A DNA stretch of 34,639 bases, taken from positions 13,836-48,474 of the forward strand of contig PKWH01000157.1 of NCBI GenBank assembly GCA_003131985.1, given 5' to 3'. Made by a program: the position numbers and the translations under genes. Under the pieces are notes generated by a model that saw only the letters and a program-made list of their open reading frames with translations, was not told the DNA's origin and ran no database searches. Positions within the stretch are counted from its first letter, which is position 1. Each line of letters opens with the position of its first letter. Origin of the DNA: Acidobacteriota bacterium. GTDB lineage: Bacteria; Acidobacteriota; Terriglobia; Acidiferrales; UBA7541. This document shows, in pieces, positions 24,610-33,370 of the stretch.

Positions 24610-25878
24610 ATGGCAGGGGTTACGCAGGACGAACTGAATGTATATAAATCAGCGGAGGCGCGTTTTGAAATTGCCGCGCAGAAATTAGGATTGGAAGAGG
24701 GCCTTTATCGTTACCTGAAACATCCCAGCAAAGAAATTACGGTATATATCCCGGTGCCGCTCGACACCGGCCGATTGGAAGTGTTCGTCGGCTATCGCGT
24801 CCTGCACTCGACGATTCGTGGTCCGGGTAAGGGCGGTATTCGGTTCGCGCCGGACGTTTCTATTGATGAAGTCCGCGCACTGGCTGCGTGGATGACGTGG
24901 AAGTGCGCGGTGGTAAATATTCCGTTCGGCGGCGCGAAGGGCGGAGTGATTTGCGATCCCAGCAAGCTTTCGAAAACCGAACTCGAACGGATCACGCGAC
25001 GTTACACGGCCGAATTGAGCGAATGGTTTGGGCCCGAGCGCGATGTTCCGGCGCCGGATATCGGCACGAATGAGCAGACCATGGCATGGGTTATGGATAC
25101 CTACGCCATGCACGTGCGGCAAGCGACCACGGCGGTCGTCACCGGGAAACCGCTCGAGCTGGGCGGCTCGCAGGGGCGAAAAGAAGCGACGGGACGTGGC
25201 CTGATGATTTGCTGCAACAATGCGCTCACGAAACTCAAGATGAAGCGCGAAGGTTGCCGCGTGATCATTCAGGGCTTCGGCAATGTTGGCTCGCAGGCCG
25301 CGATACTAATGCACGAAGCGGGCTACAAAATCATAGGTATTGCGGATATTCACGGCGGACTCTATAACGAAAAGGGATTCGACATCCCGAAAGTGCTGGA
25401 CTGGGTCTATGGCCAGCGCAAAGCTTTGCCGGAATTTCCAGACGGCGGAGACAAGATGACCGCGCAGGAAGTCCTATTTCATCCGTGCGACATTCTGGTG
25501 CCAGCCGCCACTGAGAACCAGATCACCAGTCAAAATGCCGGCCGCGTGGATTGCAAAATTCTTTGCGAAGGCGCGAACGGACCCACCACTTCGCACGCGG
25601 ACTCCATCATCGAGAACAAAGGAATTTTTATCGTTCCGGACATTCTCGGAAATGCCGGCGGCGTGACCGTCAGCTATTTTGAATGGGTGCAGGACCGCCA
25701 GGGCTTCTTCTGGCGCGAGAATGAAGTGAATGAACGGTTGCAGGATGTGATGGACCACAGCTTTGAACAAGTGCTTCACTACGCCGAGACACACGGCGTG
25801 AATAATCGTATCGCTGCCTACATAGTGGCGATCGATCGAGTAGCTCGGGCGCTCAGGCTCCGCGGAATTTACGCGTAA
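24610..25878 (+). CDS. gdhA: Glu/Leu/Phe/Val dehydrogenase (glutamate dehydrogenase)
   Basis: This 422-aa enzyme interconverts glutamate and 2-oxoglutarate plus ammonia. The substrate domain shows [13 protein letters not shown], the catalytic Lys region [17 protein letters not shown], and [19 protein letters not shown] with its catalytic Asp. The nucleotide-binding domain has [10 protein letters not shown]. The C-terminal region includes [12 protein letters not shown] and [17 protein letters not shown] precedes the ATG. The length is normal for hexameric NAD- or dual-specific forms. Coenzyme preference cannot be settled by eye. It lies 33 bases before the class II aldolase gene. Confidence 0.94.
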   Translation: MAGVTQDELNVYKSAEARFEIAAQKLGLEEGLYRYLKHPSKEITVYIPVPLDTGRLEVFVGYRVLHSTIRGPGKGGIRFAPDVSIDEVRALAAWMTWKCAVVNIPFGGAKGGVICDPSKLSKTELERITRRYTAELSEWFGPERDVPAPDIGTNEQTMAWVMDTYAMHVRQATTAVVTGKPLELGGSQGRKEATGRGLMICCNNALTKLKMKREGCRVIIQGFGNVGSQAAILMHEAGYKIIGIADIHGGLYNEKGFDIPKVLDWVYGQRKALPEFPDGGDKMTAQEVLFHPCDILVPAATENQITSQNAGRVDCKILCEGANGPTTSHADSIIENKGIFIVPDILGNAGGVTVSYFEWVQDRQGFFWRENEVNERLQDVMDHSFEQVLHYAETHGVNNRIAAYIVAIDRVARALRLRGIYA

Positions 25879-25911
25879 AGTCGTGGTCGGAATTTTGGCG
25901 GGGAGGAAACT

Positions 25912-26715
25912 ATGTACCCTGATTCGATTTCGCCCGGAGCATTGAAGACGGAAGATGAGCACCGCCGGGATATTTGCGCCGTCGGCCGGTGGATTCACGA
26001 TCGTAGTTACGTTGCTTCCACTGATGGAAATATTTCCCTGCGTTTAGACCCTCAGCACATCCTCACTTCGCCTACAGGAATCTGCAAAGGGATGATGACG
26101 CCCGACGATCTGGTGGTCACCGATCTCGAAGGCCACAAAGTGAGTGGGCGCCGGAACCCCTCGTCTGAGTTAGGGATGCACCTTCTAATTTACCGTCGGC
26201 GTCCGGAGATAAATGCGGTATGCCATGCGCATCCCCCTGTCGCAACGGGCTATGCTGCGGCGGGAATACCGTTGAACAAGGCGCTGCTTTGCGAATTGGT
26301 GCTCTCGCTGGGCTGCGTTCCGGTGGCGAGGTACGGCACGCCGGGCACATCGGAGTTGGTGGAAGCCGTCGAGCCGCTAGTGGAGGGCTATGACGCGATC
26401 CTCTTGGCGAATCACGGCGTGGTTACGTACGGGCAAGACCTATTGAAGGCCTTTTTCCGAATGGAGACCACCGAGCATTTCGCCCGCGTTGCGCTGGTGA
26501 CGCAAATGCTAGGCAAGCAGGTATTGTTGTCAGATTGCGACGTGGAGAAATTGTTCGCGGCGCGCGCCCGCTACGGCCTGCAAACCTCTTCGAATTTGGG
26601 GCCGGTTTCGCCGGTGACTTCGGAAACCTGTGAGACCGAGCGTATTAATTTGACCCGGCGCGAATTGGAATCGCTGGTGGACGAAGCGGTGAAGCAAGAT
26701 CGTTCGCGGCGGTAG
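25912..26715 (+). CDS. Class II aldolase/adducin family protein
   Basis: This 267-aa protein has the fuculose/rhamnulose-phosphate aldolase fold. Zinc ligands are visible as HAHPP (residues about 105-107) and ANHGVVTYG. STDGNISLRL and SPTGICKGMMTPDDLV near the N-terminus bind phosphate in the family. The 40-residue tail beyond the fold is unusual in length. The true substrate is unknown; members include L-fuculose-phosphate aldolase and methylthioribulose-phosphate dehydratase. It likely shares a transcript with gdhA. Confidence 0.87.
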   Translation: MYPDSISPGALKTEDEHRRDICAVGRWIHDRSYVASTDGNISLRLDPQHILTSPTGICKGMMTPDDLVVTDLEGHKVSGRRNPSSELGMHLLIYRRRPEINAVCHAHPPVATGYAAAGIPLNKALLCELVLSLGCVPVARYGTPGTSELVEAVEPLVEGYDAILLANHGVVTYGQDLLKAFFRMETTEHFARVALVTQMLGKQVLLSDCDVEKLFAARARYGLQTSSNLGPVSPVTSETCETERINLTRRELESLVDEAVKQDRSRR

Positions 26716-26770
26716 CGTTGCGATTCAAATCTTTCACGGAAGCCTAATACTCCCCAAAACTCTCATCTGC

Positions 26771-26812
26771 AAAAAATAGCGGGCAGCAACCGTCTGGCGA
26801 TCGCTGCCCGCA
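26771..26812 (-). terminator. Rho-independent terminator of the small secreted protein gene
   Basis: GCGGGCAGC (26779-26787) pairs perfectly with GCTGCCCGC (26803-26811). On the minus strand the stem is followed by TATTTTTT. It lies 15-50 bases after the stop of the gene at 26825-27193. Confidence 0.85.
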
Positions 26813-26824
26813 AGCCTTTATTCG

Positions 26825-27193
26825 TTACTGTGTGATTTCGACGTACTTCATCTTGCCGCTGAAATGTATCTCTTTAATCTGATTGCCATCCACAACGACC
26901 GCGGTGGATTGTGCCTTAGCGCTCTCATCCTTCCACTGGACGGAAGCTTCGGCGATAACTTTCCCATTCTTTAAAAACTTTGCGTGCGTGTCATTGGCAG
27001 TCACCGAATATTCTCCAGGTTTCAGGTCTGTGCCGCCCAATGTAGCCGGGCTCAGCAGTCTCAGATCCGTCTTCACAATCGGAGTGACGGTTGATTTAGC
27101 GTCCTTCGCCGCAGTCGCGTGAGAAGCGATCGATAGCGCGAGGGCCAGTGCTGCAAGGATTGTTAACAGTCCATTCATTTTGCTACGCGACAT
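26825..27193 (-). CDS. Small secreted protein of unknown function
   Basis: This 122-aa protein starts with a signal peptide (LLTILAALALALSIASHATA). The mature part is beta-rich and soluble, with LKPGEYSVTANDTHAKFLKNGKVIAEASVQW as its most regular section. That style recurs in small exported proteins of acidobacteria, but I do not recognise a named family. TAAGGAGG lies before ATG 27193, and a strong terminator follows, so it is a single-gene transcript. Confidence 0.8.
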   Translation of the reverse strand: MSRSKMNGLLTILAALALALSIASHATAAKDAKSTVTPIVKTDLRLLSPATLGGTDLKPGEYSVTANDTHAKFLKNGKVIAEASVQWKDESAKAQSTAVVVDGNQIKEIHFSGKMKYVEITQ

Positions 27194-27703
27194 TTTAGTT
27201 CCTCCTTAGATCAAACTGAAATTCTCATTCGCCCCTTGCACCCGCTTAGACGCAGCGGTAATCGCGTTGAAAGCAGGGATAGCAGGAAATCAGAAAATTA
27301 TTTGCATGTTAGTTACGCCCAGCTATTTGCGCTTCGAAAACGAACACTGCATTTCCCTAAACCGAACAACTGCGGTTGCAAATCGTTGCAGGAATACAAC
27401 TGTATGAATATTCGTACGCGATGATGGTGTGCAATTGTTTCAGACTAAGATCGATGAGCAGAGGAGGGGCATTCCCGAGTTAGTTCGTGGAGAATTAGAA
27501 ATGACCGAAACCAAGGGTGTCGTAGTTGTTCGTGTAGGAAAATGCGCTGCGCTCAGACCTTAGCGAGCCACGAGCGCACGAGAGAAATGGCGCATCGATC
27601 GCTAGGTATGATACGGAGCCTGATGGCATTTGGTTCCCTGAAATGCGGCCGGCGAGTCAGGCACTACAAACGCGGCTGTATATCGTGGCCAGGTTTGTTG
27701 CGG
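27194..27703. other. Intergenic stretch upstream of the small secreted protein gene
   Basis: I see no firm gene in this 510-base stretch. A 20-codon reading frame at 27501-27563 (MTETKGVVVVRVGKCAALRP) has GGAGA upstream, but nothing else supports it. The track ORF at 27542 runs antisense into the TetR gene and is a shadow. Confidence 0.5.
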
Positions 27704-28354
27704 CTAGATTCTTCCGGCGCTGAGCGAACGGGGTCGCTTGGATTTGCCATTTTTCAGTTTACTCTCGTCGCGCCAGCCCCCCAGTGTGAGCGCGACGGAC
27801 ATGCACGCTTCGCGCAATTCATCCGCGCGAACGCGGTTGAGCATGGCGCGGGCCACGACCATACCCCCCACGCACAAGGCAGCAGTTGCTTGGGCTCTGG
27901 CACGGCGAGGCCGGCCGTTCTCGATCGAGCTGCGTTCCAAGACGCTGACCATTGCCTCGAACACAGTTTCGAACGCGCGCTTTACAGGCGCGTTACTGCG
28001 CGAGACGTCCGTCGGCAACGCGACCATAGGACATGAGTTCTCCACATCCTCGAAGTGCTGTCGCGACAAATAGGCGCGGACGACTTGCGGACCTAGATTC
28101 GCGGATGACAGATCCACCTCGACGCCTTCCCAGCAACTCTTCCAATTTGGATCGGTAAAGAAGCACCCCAATACCTCAGTGTACAGCTCGCTCTTGCTCT
28201 TGAAATAGCTGTAGAAGCCGCCGTGTGTGAGGCCCGCTCCGGCCATGATCTGAGCGATGGAGACATTATCAAAGCCGTCTCGATTGAAGAGCCGACGCGC
28301 GCTCTGAATGATTTTCCCTTTTACCTCGGTACGGTGGCCGGCGGCGTAAGGCAT
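27704..28354 (-). CDS. TetR/AcrR-family transcriptional repressor
   Basis: This 216-aa regulator begins with the TetR helix-turn-helix (IIQSARRLFNRDGFDNVSIAQIMAGAGLTHGGFYSYFKSK). The remaining helices form the ligand-binding and dimer domain, which includes NSCPMVALPTDV, a motif common in a subgroup of TetR proteins. A Lys/Arg-rich tail follows. It is divergent from the SRPBCC gene, with a perfect inverted repeat between them, so it very likely represses that gene and itself. The ligand is unknown. Confidence 0.9.
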   Translation of the reverse strand: MPYAAGHRTEVKGKIIQSARRLFNRDGFDNVSIAQIMAGAGLTHGGFYSYFKSKSELYTEVLGCFFTDPNWKSCWEGVEVDLSSANLGPQVVRAYLSRQHFEDVENSCPMVALPTDVSRSNAPVKRAFETVFEAMVSVLERSSIENGRPRRARAQATAALCVGGMVVARAMLNRVRADELREACMSVALTLGGWRDESKLKNGKSKRPRSLSAGRI

Positions 28355-28411
28355 AAGTCCTCCTGCTTTAGGCGGGTACAGTATGTTTCGAAGGGCATTT
28401 TACCTTCCAGG

Positions 28412-28435
28412 AAAATATGATCTTGAACATATTTT
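28412..28435. promoter_or_regulatory. Palindromic operator between tetR and SRPBCC gene
   Basis: AAAATATG and CATATTTT are perfect 8-base arms around an 8-base spacer. On the plus strand a TTGAAC -35 (28423-28428) lies inside the palindrome, with TGTCAT 17 bases later as a possible -10. Binding of the repressor would cover the promoter of the SRPBCC gene. Confidence 0.7.
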
Positions 28436-28484
28436 AGGTTCGTGTTGTCATGCACGGCAGTAGAAAATAAAAGTCCGGAGGGGA

Positions 28485-29039
28485 ATGATGAGCGAGAGAA
28501 CGAGTCTGAGCACGCTATCCCATGCGACGACACGACGGCAGATGATCGCCGGTGTTGCCGTTGCATTTGGCAGTCTGGCGGCGGGTCACCACCTTTGGGG
28601 AAAAACTCAGCAACAGACCATGAAGGAAACGCCCAGCACTGCGGCAAACGCGAAGCGAACTTCGTTGCATTTGGAGTTCGATTATAAAGCGAGCCCTCAG
28701 CGCATTTATGAGGCGCTCCTGGATTCAAAGCAGTTCGCTGCTTTCTCCGGCATGCCGGCTGAGATCGACTCTAAAGCGGGTGGCGCTTTTTCGATGTTCG
28801 GCGGAATGATCGTGGGAAGAAACGTCGAACTGATTCCGAACCAGCGAATCGTGCAGGCGTGGCGCCCCACGCATTGGGATCCTGGAGTGTATTCAATTGT
28901 AAGGTTCGAGCTGAAAGCACAGGGTGCCGAGACGATGCTCGTTCTGGATCACACGGGTTTTCCGGAAGGCGAGTTCGACGGGCTCGAATCGGGCTGGCAC
29001 AATCATTATGGGGAGCCGCTAAAGAAATTCCTCGTCTAG
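28485..29039 (+). CDS. SRPBCC (START/AHSA1-like) protein with Tat-type signal
   Basis: This 184-aa protein has an SRPBCC ligand-binding domain (residues about 62-184): FDYKASPQRIYEALLDSKQFAAFSG, AGGAFSMFGGMIVGRNVELIPNQRIVQAWRP, and the C-terminal helix SGWHNHYGEPLKKFL. The N-terminus has a twin-Arg motif (TTRRQMIAG) and a short hydrophobic segment, suggesting Tat export, which is unusual for AHSA1-like proteins. GGAGG precedes two adjacent ATGs. It is divergent from tetR and probably induced by the TetR ligand; its own ligand is unknown. Confidence 0.85.
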   Translation: MMSERTSLSTLSHATTRRQMIAGVAVAFGSLAAGHHLWGKTQQQTMKETPSTAANAKRTSLHLEFDYKASPQRIYEALLDSKQFAAFSGMPAEIDSKAGGAFSMFGGMIVGRNVELIPNQRIVQAWRPTHWDPGVYSIVRFELKAQGAETMLVLDHTGFPEGEFDGLESGWHNHYGEPLKKFLV

Positions 29040-29091
29040 CCCTACCGGGTTCCGTTGACACTCCAGCGGCGCTAATCAATAATCGCTGACT

Positions 29092-29718
29092 ATGATTGGA
29101 TCACTGCGCGGGAAGCTGATCGAGAAGCGGCCCAACCTGGTGCTAATTGACGTGGGCGGAGTGGGCTATCAAGTGGTGGTTCCTCTTTCGACGTTTGCCA
29201 GCCTGGGCGCGCTGCACAGCGAATCGACACTGCTGATTTACACGCACGTCCGCGAGGACCAGCTTGCACTGTACGGATTTTTTACTGCGCGTGAAAAGCA
29301 CTGCTTCGAGCTTTTAATTTCGGCTTCCGGCGTGGGACCATCGCTCGCTTTGAAAATTCTTTCGGGCATGAGCCTGGAAGAACTGATTCCGGCGATTCGC
29401 AAAGGAGATTTGGCGCAACTCGTGCGTATTCCCGGAGTAGGGCGCAAAACGGCGGAGCGCATGGTAGTGGAATTAAGAGATAAACTGGCTGTGGTGGATG
29501 TGCCGCAAGCCGGGAAGCCCACGACGCGTTCACAGCTTGAATCGGATGTTGCTTCGGCGCTGGTGAATCTCGGATACGATGCGCGGTCGGTGGACAGCGC
29601 GGTTGAAAAGTCCGGCGTGAAGGCGGGGGGCGATTTTGAGGAAGTGCTGCGCGCTGCGCTTCAGATTCTAGGCGGCGCGTCGATGAAGAAGACGGCTCGC
29701 GCCGGACGCGAGGAATAA
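29092..29718 (+). CDS. ruvA: Holliday junction branch migration protein RuvA
   Basis: This 208-aa protein is the DNA-binding subunit of the RuvAB complex, which moves Holliday junctions. Its start MIGSLRGKLIEKRPNLVLIDVGGVGYQV is canonical. Two helix-hairpin-helix segments are visible (LISASGVGPSLALKIL and LVRIPGVGRKTAERMVVELRDKL), and a flexible linker leads to the C-terminal RuvB-binding domain (SALVNLGYDARSVDSAV). It is followed by ruvB, as in many bacteria; no ruvC is present in the window. Confidence 0.96.
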   Translation: MIGSLRGKLIEKRPNLVLIDVGGVGYQVVVPLSTFASLGALHSESTLLIYTHVREDQLALYGFFTAREKHCFELLISASGVGPSLALKILSGMSLEELIPAIRKGDLAQLVRIPGVGRKTAERMVVELRDKLAVVDVPQAGKPTTRSQLESDVASALVNLGYDARSVDSAVEKSGVKAGGDFEEVLRAALQILGGASMKKTARAGREE

Positions 29719-29773
29719 TTGAACCTTTTTGCGGAAGGGCGCACGCTGCAACGCCGGTAATTACGAGGACCAG

Positions 29774-30814
29774 TTGGCAGAGAAAATAACGGACGGACGG
29801 AGCCGGATTATTTCAGGCAAGGCGCTGGATGAAGACGCGCGCATTGACGCGAGCGTGCGGCCGAAGCGCATGGAAGATTTTATCGGCCAGTCGCGGGTGA
29901 AGGAAAACCTGAAGATAGCGGTGGACGCAGCCAGGAACCGAGGCGAAGCGTTGGATCACGTTTTGCTCTACGGCCCGCCGGGACTGGGAAAAACTACACT
30001 CGCGCAGATTCTCGCAAATGAGATGGGCTCGGCCATCAAAATAACTTCTGGGCCGCTGCTGGAGAAAAAAGGCGATGTTACAGCGGTGCTTACTTCGCTC
30101 GACCCACGAGATTTCTTTTTCCTGGACGAAATTCACCGGCTACAGCCTTCGCTGGAGGAGATCCTGTATCCGGCGATGGAAGACTTTCGTGTGGACTTGA
30201 TCATAGGCCAGGGGCCCGGGGCGCGAGTGCATCCCTATCAGTTAAATCAGTTCACGCTGATCGGAGCGACTACGCGAGCGGGATTGATTATGGCCCCGCT
30301 GCGGTCGCGATTCGGGATCGTTCACCGGCTGGAGTTTTATTCGCCGGAAGATGTGCTGCAGATCGTCCGGCGCTCGGCAAAAATTCTGGGAATCACGATG
30401 GATGAAGCGGGTGCTGGAGAGATTGCGCGGCGCAGCCGCGGGACGCCACGCGTGGCAAACCGCTTGCTGCGGCGAGTCCGCGATTTTGCGGAAGTCCGCG
30501 CCAAGGGCCAAATCAATATCACGGTGGCGCGCGACGCGCTTGCGATGCTGGGCGTAGACGAACACGGGCTGGACGAAGTGGACCGCAATTTATTGCTGAC
30601 CATTATTCAGAAATATTCCGGCGGGCCGGTCGGGCTGAATACGATTGCAGCTTCATTGAGCGAAGAAGAAGACGCTATCGAGGAAATTTACGAGCCTTAC
30701 CTGATGCAACTGGGCCTGCTCGACCGCACGCAGCGAGGGCGCGTGGCGACTGCGCTGGCCTACAAACACTTCGGTATGGACGAGCCTCGCCGCCAACCCG
30801 GACTTTTCAGCTAA
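29774..30814 (+). CDS. ruvB: Holliday junction branch migration ATPase RuvB
   Basis: This AAA+ motor drives branch migration together with RuvA. Motifs: Walker A (YGPPGLGKTTLAQ), Walker B (DFFFLDEIHRL), sensor 1 (IGATTRAG) and the arginine-finger region (LRSRFGIVHRLEFY). A C-terminal winged helix follows (TIAASLSEEEDAIEEIYEPYLMQLGL). I prefer TTG 29774 behind GAGG (346 aa, near family length) to the track's TTG 29729, which adds residues unlike the family. ruvA ends about 55 bases upstream. Confidence 0.95.
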   Translation: MAEKITDGRSRIISGKALDEDARIDASVRPKRMEDFIGQSRVKENLKIAVDAARNRGEALDHVLLYGPPGLGKTTLAQILANEMGSAIKITSGPLLEKKGDVTAVLTSLDPRDFFFLDEIHRLQPSLEEILYPAMEDFRVDLIIGQGPGARVHPYQLNQFTLIGATTRAGLIMAPLRSRFGIVHRLEFYSPEDVLQIVRRSAKILGITMDEAGAGEIARRSRGTPRVANRLLRRVRDFAEVRAKGQINITVARDALAMLGVDEHGLDEVDRNLLLTIIQKYSGGPVGLNTIAASLSEEEDAIEEIYEPYLMQLGLLDRTQRGRVATALAYKHFGMDEPRRQPGLFS

Positions 30815-30867
30815 ACGGCAGATTCCGTAACGCCAACGTTCTCGGTTATCATCACTTTCCTGACGCC

Positions 30868-31365
30868 ATGGCAACAATCTATCTATCGCTGGGTTCGAAC
30901 AAAGGAGACCGCGAGAAATATATTGCGCGGGCGATCGAAGCTCTTGGTGCGTGCGGGGTGCGAGTCACGCGGAGGTCATCCCTATACGAAACCGAGCCGG
31001 TGGAGACAAGTTCGAAAAGCTGGTTTTTGAATTGCGTGGTGGAAGCGCAAACAGATCTTTTGCCGCCGCAATTGATGCACAGGCTGCTGGATATCGAGCG
31101 CGCACTGGGACGGCGAAGGCGCGTGCCACTGGGCCCGCGTTTCATCGACATAGATATTTTATTCTACGAGGATCGCGTGGTGAGTTCGGAGCAACTTGAG
31201 ATTCCGCATCCTCGTATGGCTGAAAGGCGATTCGTGCTTGTTCCATTCGCCGAGATAGCTCCCGATGTGCGGCATCCTGTTTTCAGGAAGACAATTGTGG
31301 AATTGCTGGAGGAGACGCCGGACCGGAGCGAAGTTCGCCTGTATCAGAGTAAATCGACGGAGTAA
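30868..31365 (+). CDS. folK: 2-amino-4-hydroxy-6-hydroxymethyldihydropteridine diphosphokinase
   Basis: This 165-aa enzyme transfers pyrophosphate from ATP to the pterin precursor in folate synthesis. The start YLSLGSNKGDRE, the segment SSLYETEPVE, FLNCVVEAQTDLLP, and the catalytic PLGPRFIDIDILFY followed by IPHPRMAERRFVLVP are all typical. It follows ruvB by about 50 bases and may share the ruvAB transcript. It converges on the pseudo-receiver gene. Confidence 0.95.
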   Translation: MATIYLSLGSNKGDREKYIARAIEALGACGVRVTRRSSLYETEPVETSSKSWFLNCVVEAQTDLLPPQLMHRLLDIERALGRRRRVPLGPRFIDIDILFYEDRVVSSEQLEIPHPRMAERRFVLVPFAEIAPDVRHPVFRKTIVELLEETPDRSEVRLYQSKSTE

Positions 31366-31389
31366 CAGCATTATTGGGCGCGCTCGCGG

Positions 31390-32022
31390 CTATCCAAGAT
31401 GCTGGCGGTCATGCAATTCTTTTTCGCGCTTCTTGCGGTCTTCTTCTTCCTGTTTCTCGAATTCGACCAACTCTTCTTCCGACATTTGATAATCCTCGCG
31501 CGATGCGAACATTGTTCCCCGGCGGCTATCCCGCGAATCGCTGATTTTGCGCCGGCGCTTTTTGAGGGCGGAAAAATCTCCCATGCTACGGATAGGTTCA
31601 GCGAGCGCGCCGGACTCGACCAGCAGTTCGCTCACTTTTTCCAGGAAATCGTGGAGGTGATAGGGCTTAAGCGAGTAGGGAAGGCCCTCCTGCTCGAGGA
31701 TGGGCTGCGCGTGTTTCGCGGCGAGCAATGGAACTAGAAAGAGCACGCGTATGCGTTTCGGTGGAGCTTCATTTTCGGCTTGTGGCGCGGGATATGACTC
31801 GGTTTGGGCAAGTTCCTTCAGGATGGAGAAAAGTGGGCCACGAACGTCAGTAAGAGCGATGTTGACGATAACGAGATTCCACTCGCCGCTGGCCAATTCG
31901 GCCATGGCTTGCGAAGCGAGAGGCGCTAACCGGACACGCCAACCCTCGGAATCGAGGACGCTTTTAAGCGCTCGCTGGCTGACTACGTCGTCGTCGATGA
32001 TTAGGATTCCGACTTCTGCCAC
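31390..32022 (-). CDS. Pseudo-receiver protein with charged C-terminal tail
   Basis: This 210-aa protein has a receiver-like domain (residues 1-about 140) and a highly charged tail. The acidic pair is present (ILIIDDDVVS) and so is a Lys-Pro (SLKPYHLHDFLEKV), but the phosphorylation site Asp is Asn (NLVIVNIAL, residue 54). The tail contains KKRRRKISDSRDSRRG and a Glu/Lys-rich helix (MSEEELVEFEKQEEEDRKKREKEL). There is no output domain. It probably acts by protein contact, without phosphotransfer. The partner is unknown. Confidence 0.8.
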   Translation of the reverse strand: MAEVGILIIDDDVVSQRALKSVLDSEGWRVRLAPLASQAMAELASGEWNLVIVNIALTDVRGPLFSILKELAQTESYPAPQAENEAPPKRIRVLFLVPLLAAKHAQPILEQEGLPYSLKPYHLHDFLEKVSELLVESGALAEPIRSMGDFSALKKRRRKISDSRDSRRGTMFASREDYQMSEEELVEFEKQEEEDRKKREKELHDRQHLG

Positions 32023-32121
32023 GTGGGTCTCCGGGGAAATGCAACTCCAGTATAGCGGGAGCTCGTTTGCGCCCGGCTCTGCTCAAGTGCAGGGTTTCCA
32101 GGGTGGCCTTGACTCGTTGAA

Positions 32122-32173
32122 CAGGCGAATAGAAAGCGAAGAATAGTTCTTGACAAAGCGAACAAAAAGCGAA
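32122..32173 (+). repeat. Direct repeats AAAGCGAA in 11-base phase
   Basis: AAAGCGAA occurs exactly at 32133, 32155 and 32166, and a degenerate copy (CAGGCGAA) lies at 32122. All spacings are multiples of 11 bases, that is, on one face of the helix. The last two copies sit in the spacer and -35 region of the promoter of the radical SAM gene. One sub-arrangement, GAAC-N7-GAAT, resembles the direct-repeat LexA box of alphaproteobacteria, but this is only a resemblance. Confidence 0.6.
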
Positions 32174-32179
32174 TAAGAT
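32150..32179 (+). promoter_or_regulatory. Sigma-70 promoter of the radical SAM gene
   Basis: A perfect TTGACA (32150-32155) is followed after 18 bases by TAAGAT (32174-32179). Two AAAGCGAA repeats lie between the boxes, so a protein bound to the repeats would block or alter transcription. Confidence 0.7.
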
Positions 32180-32203
32180 GCAACACGTGACGGCGAGGCT
32201 CCA

Positions 32204-33370
32204 ATGGCCACTTCTCCCATATTCCGAGCAAAACCAGCGATGCTACGGCGTCGACGGGAAGGCTCGGAGCAGACCAGTCTCACCCTTTTCCCCACAGCCG
32301 CTCGCCACGGCACCTGTGAGCAACCGAGCGACGCTTCCGCGCCCCCGGAGCCGATTCCGACAGAGTCGGGATCACCGCTCCGAACGAAGCCCGCTACGGA
32401 ACTGGTCGGCATTGCACGCCTCGCCGCTTCCTCCCTCCGCGCTGAAGCCAAGCGCGGGACGGAGTACTTTCTTCTTCCCGTACGATCAATCCTGAACTAC
32501 TGCGATTCGGAGAGGGTGCCCTTTCGGTGGACGGTGAATCCCTATCGCGGCTGCGAATTCGGCTGCAAGTATTGCTACGCACGGTACACGCACGAATACA
32601 TGGATCTCGATGGCGGCGAATTCGAATCGAAAATTTACGTGAAAAAAGACGCCGGTGCGCTAGTCGATCGCGATCTGTCCACGGAGAAAGTCTGGGGAGA
32701 ACATATTGCGATTGGAACAGCCACCGACCCGTACCAACCGGCGGAACGGGAGTTCGGAGCAACGCGCGCGATACTGGAAAAAATGGTGCTGCGCGAAGGG
32801 CTGAGCCTTTCGATCACGACGAAATCGGATCAAGTAGTTCGCGATATCGATTTGCTGCGGCGCGTCGCGGAACGATCGTCCATCACGGTGAACCTGAGTA
32901 TCACGACCTTGCGTGTTCGGCTCGCGCGGATCCTAGAGCCTCGCGCTCCGCGGCCGGATCTTCGTTTGGAAGCCATTCGCAAACTGCGCGAGGCTGGAAT
33001 CTCAGCGGGTGTGCTGGCGATGCCGATTCTGCCGGGGATAACAGACGGTGAAGAAGATCTGGAAGCGCTGGCCCGTGGCGCGCGGGATGCGGGTGCGCAA
33101 TGGCTTGCGGGAAGAGTGCTTTTCCTCATGCCGGCATCGTTGAAGCAGTTCATGCCGTTTCTGGATAAGAAGTTTCCAAAACTCTCGCAACAATATCGGG
33201 CGTGGTACGGGCGCTATGGGAGCGTGCCGGAGACGTACGGTAAGGAGATCAGTGCACGCGTCGAGGGACTGCGCCGTAAGTATGGGCTTGGCCTGCGCAC
33301 ACGCACAGATGAGTCGCGGGCTTGGAAGTCGCCGCAGATGCAACTCGTTTGGCAAGGAGGAGGAGCTTAA
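32204..33370 (+). CDS. Radical SAM protein, SPL-like (Rv2578c/PA0069-type)
   Basis: This 388-aa protein carries the 4Fe-4S cluster motif C-x3-C-x2-C in NPYRGCEFGCKYCYARYTHEYMD. GTATDPYQPAERE and LSITTKSDQVVRDIDLL are typical of the spore-photoproduct-lyase-like branch. SAM is split to a radical; the substrate is not known. About 80 N-terminal residues are low in conservation and rich in Ala/Pro/Ser. A strong promoter with phased repeats lies just upstream. The stop overlaps the next gene by one base (TAATG). Confidence 0.9.
   Translation: MATSPIFRAKPAMLRRRREGSEQTSLTLFPTAARHGTCEQPSDASAPPEPIPTESGSPLRTKPATELVGIARLAASSLRAEAKRGTEYFLLPVRSILNYCDSERVPFRWTVNPYRGCEFGCKYCYARYTHEYMDLDGGEFESKIYVKKDAGALVDRDLSTEKVWGEHIAIGTATDPYQPAEREFGATRAILEKMVLREGLSLSITTKSDQVVRDIDLLRRVAERSSITVNLSITTLRVRLARILEPRAPRPDLRLEAIRKLREAGISAGVLAMPILPGITDGEEDLEALARGARDAGAQWLAGRVLFLMPASLKQFMPFLDKKFPKLSQQYRAWYGRYGSVPETYGKEISARVEGLRRKYGLGLRTRTDESRAWKSPQMQLVWQGGGA

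Noticed and set aside
27501-27563. 20-codon reading frame with GGAGA upstream
   Set aside because: No paralogue, terminator or promoter supports it; the composition is unremarkable.
27542-28036. 164-aa plus-strand ORF
   Set aside because: It is the shadow of the TetR gene on the other strand and shows no domain.
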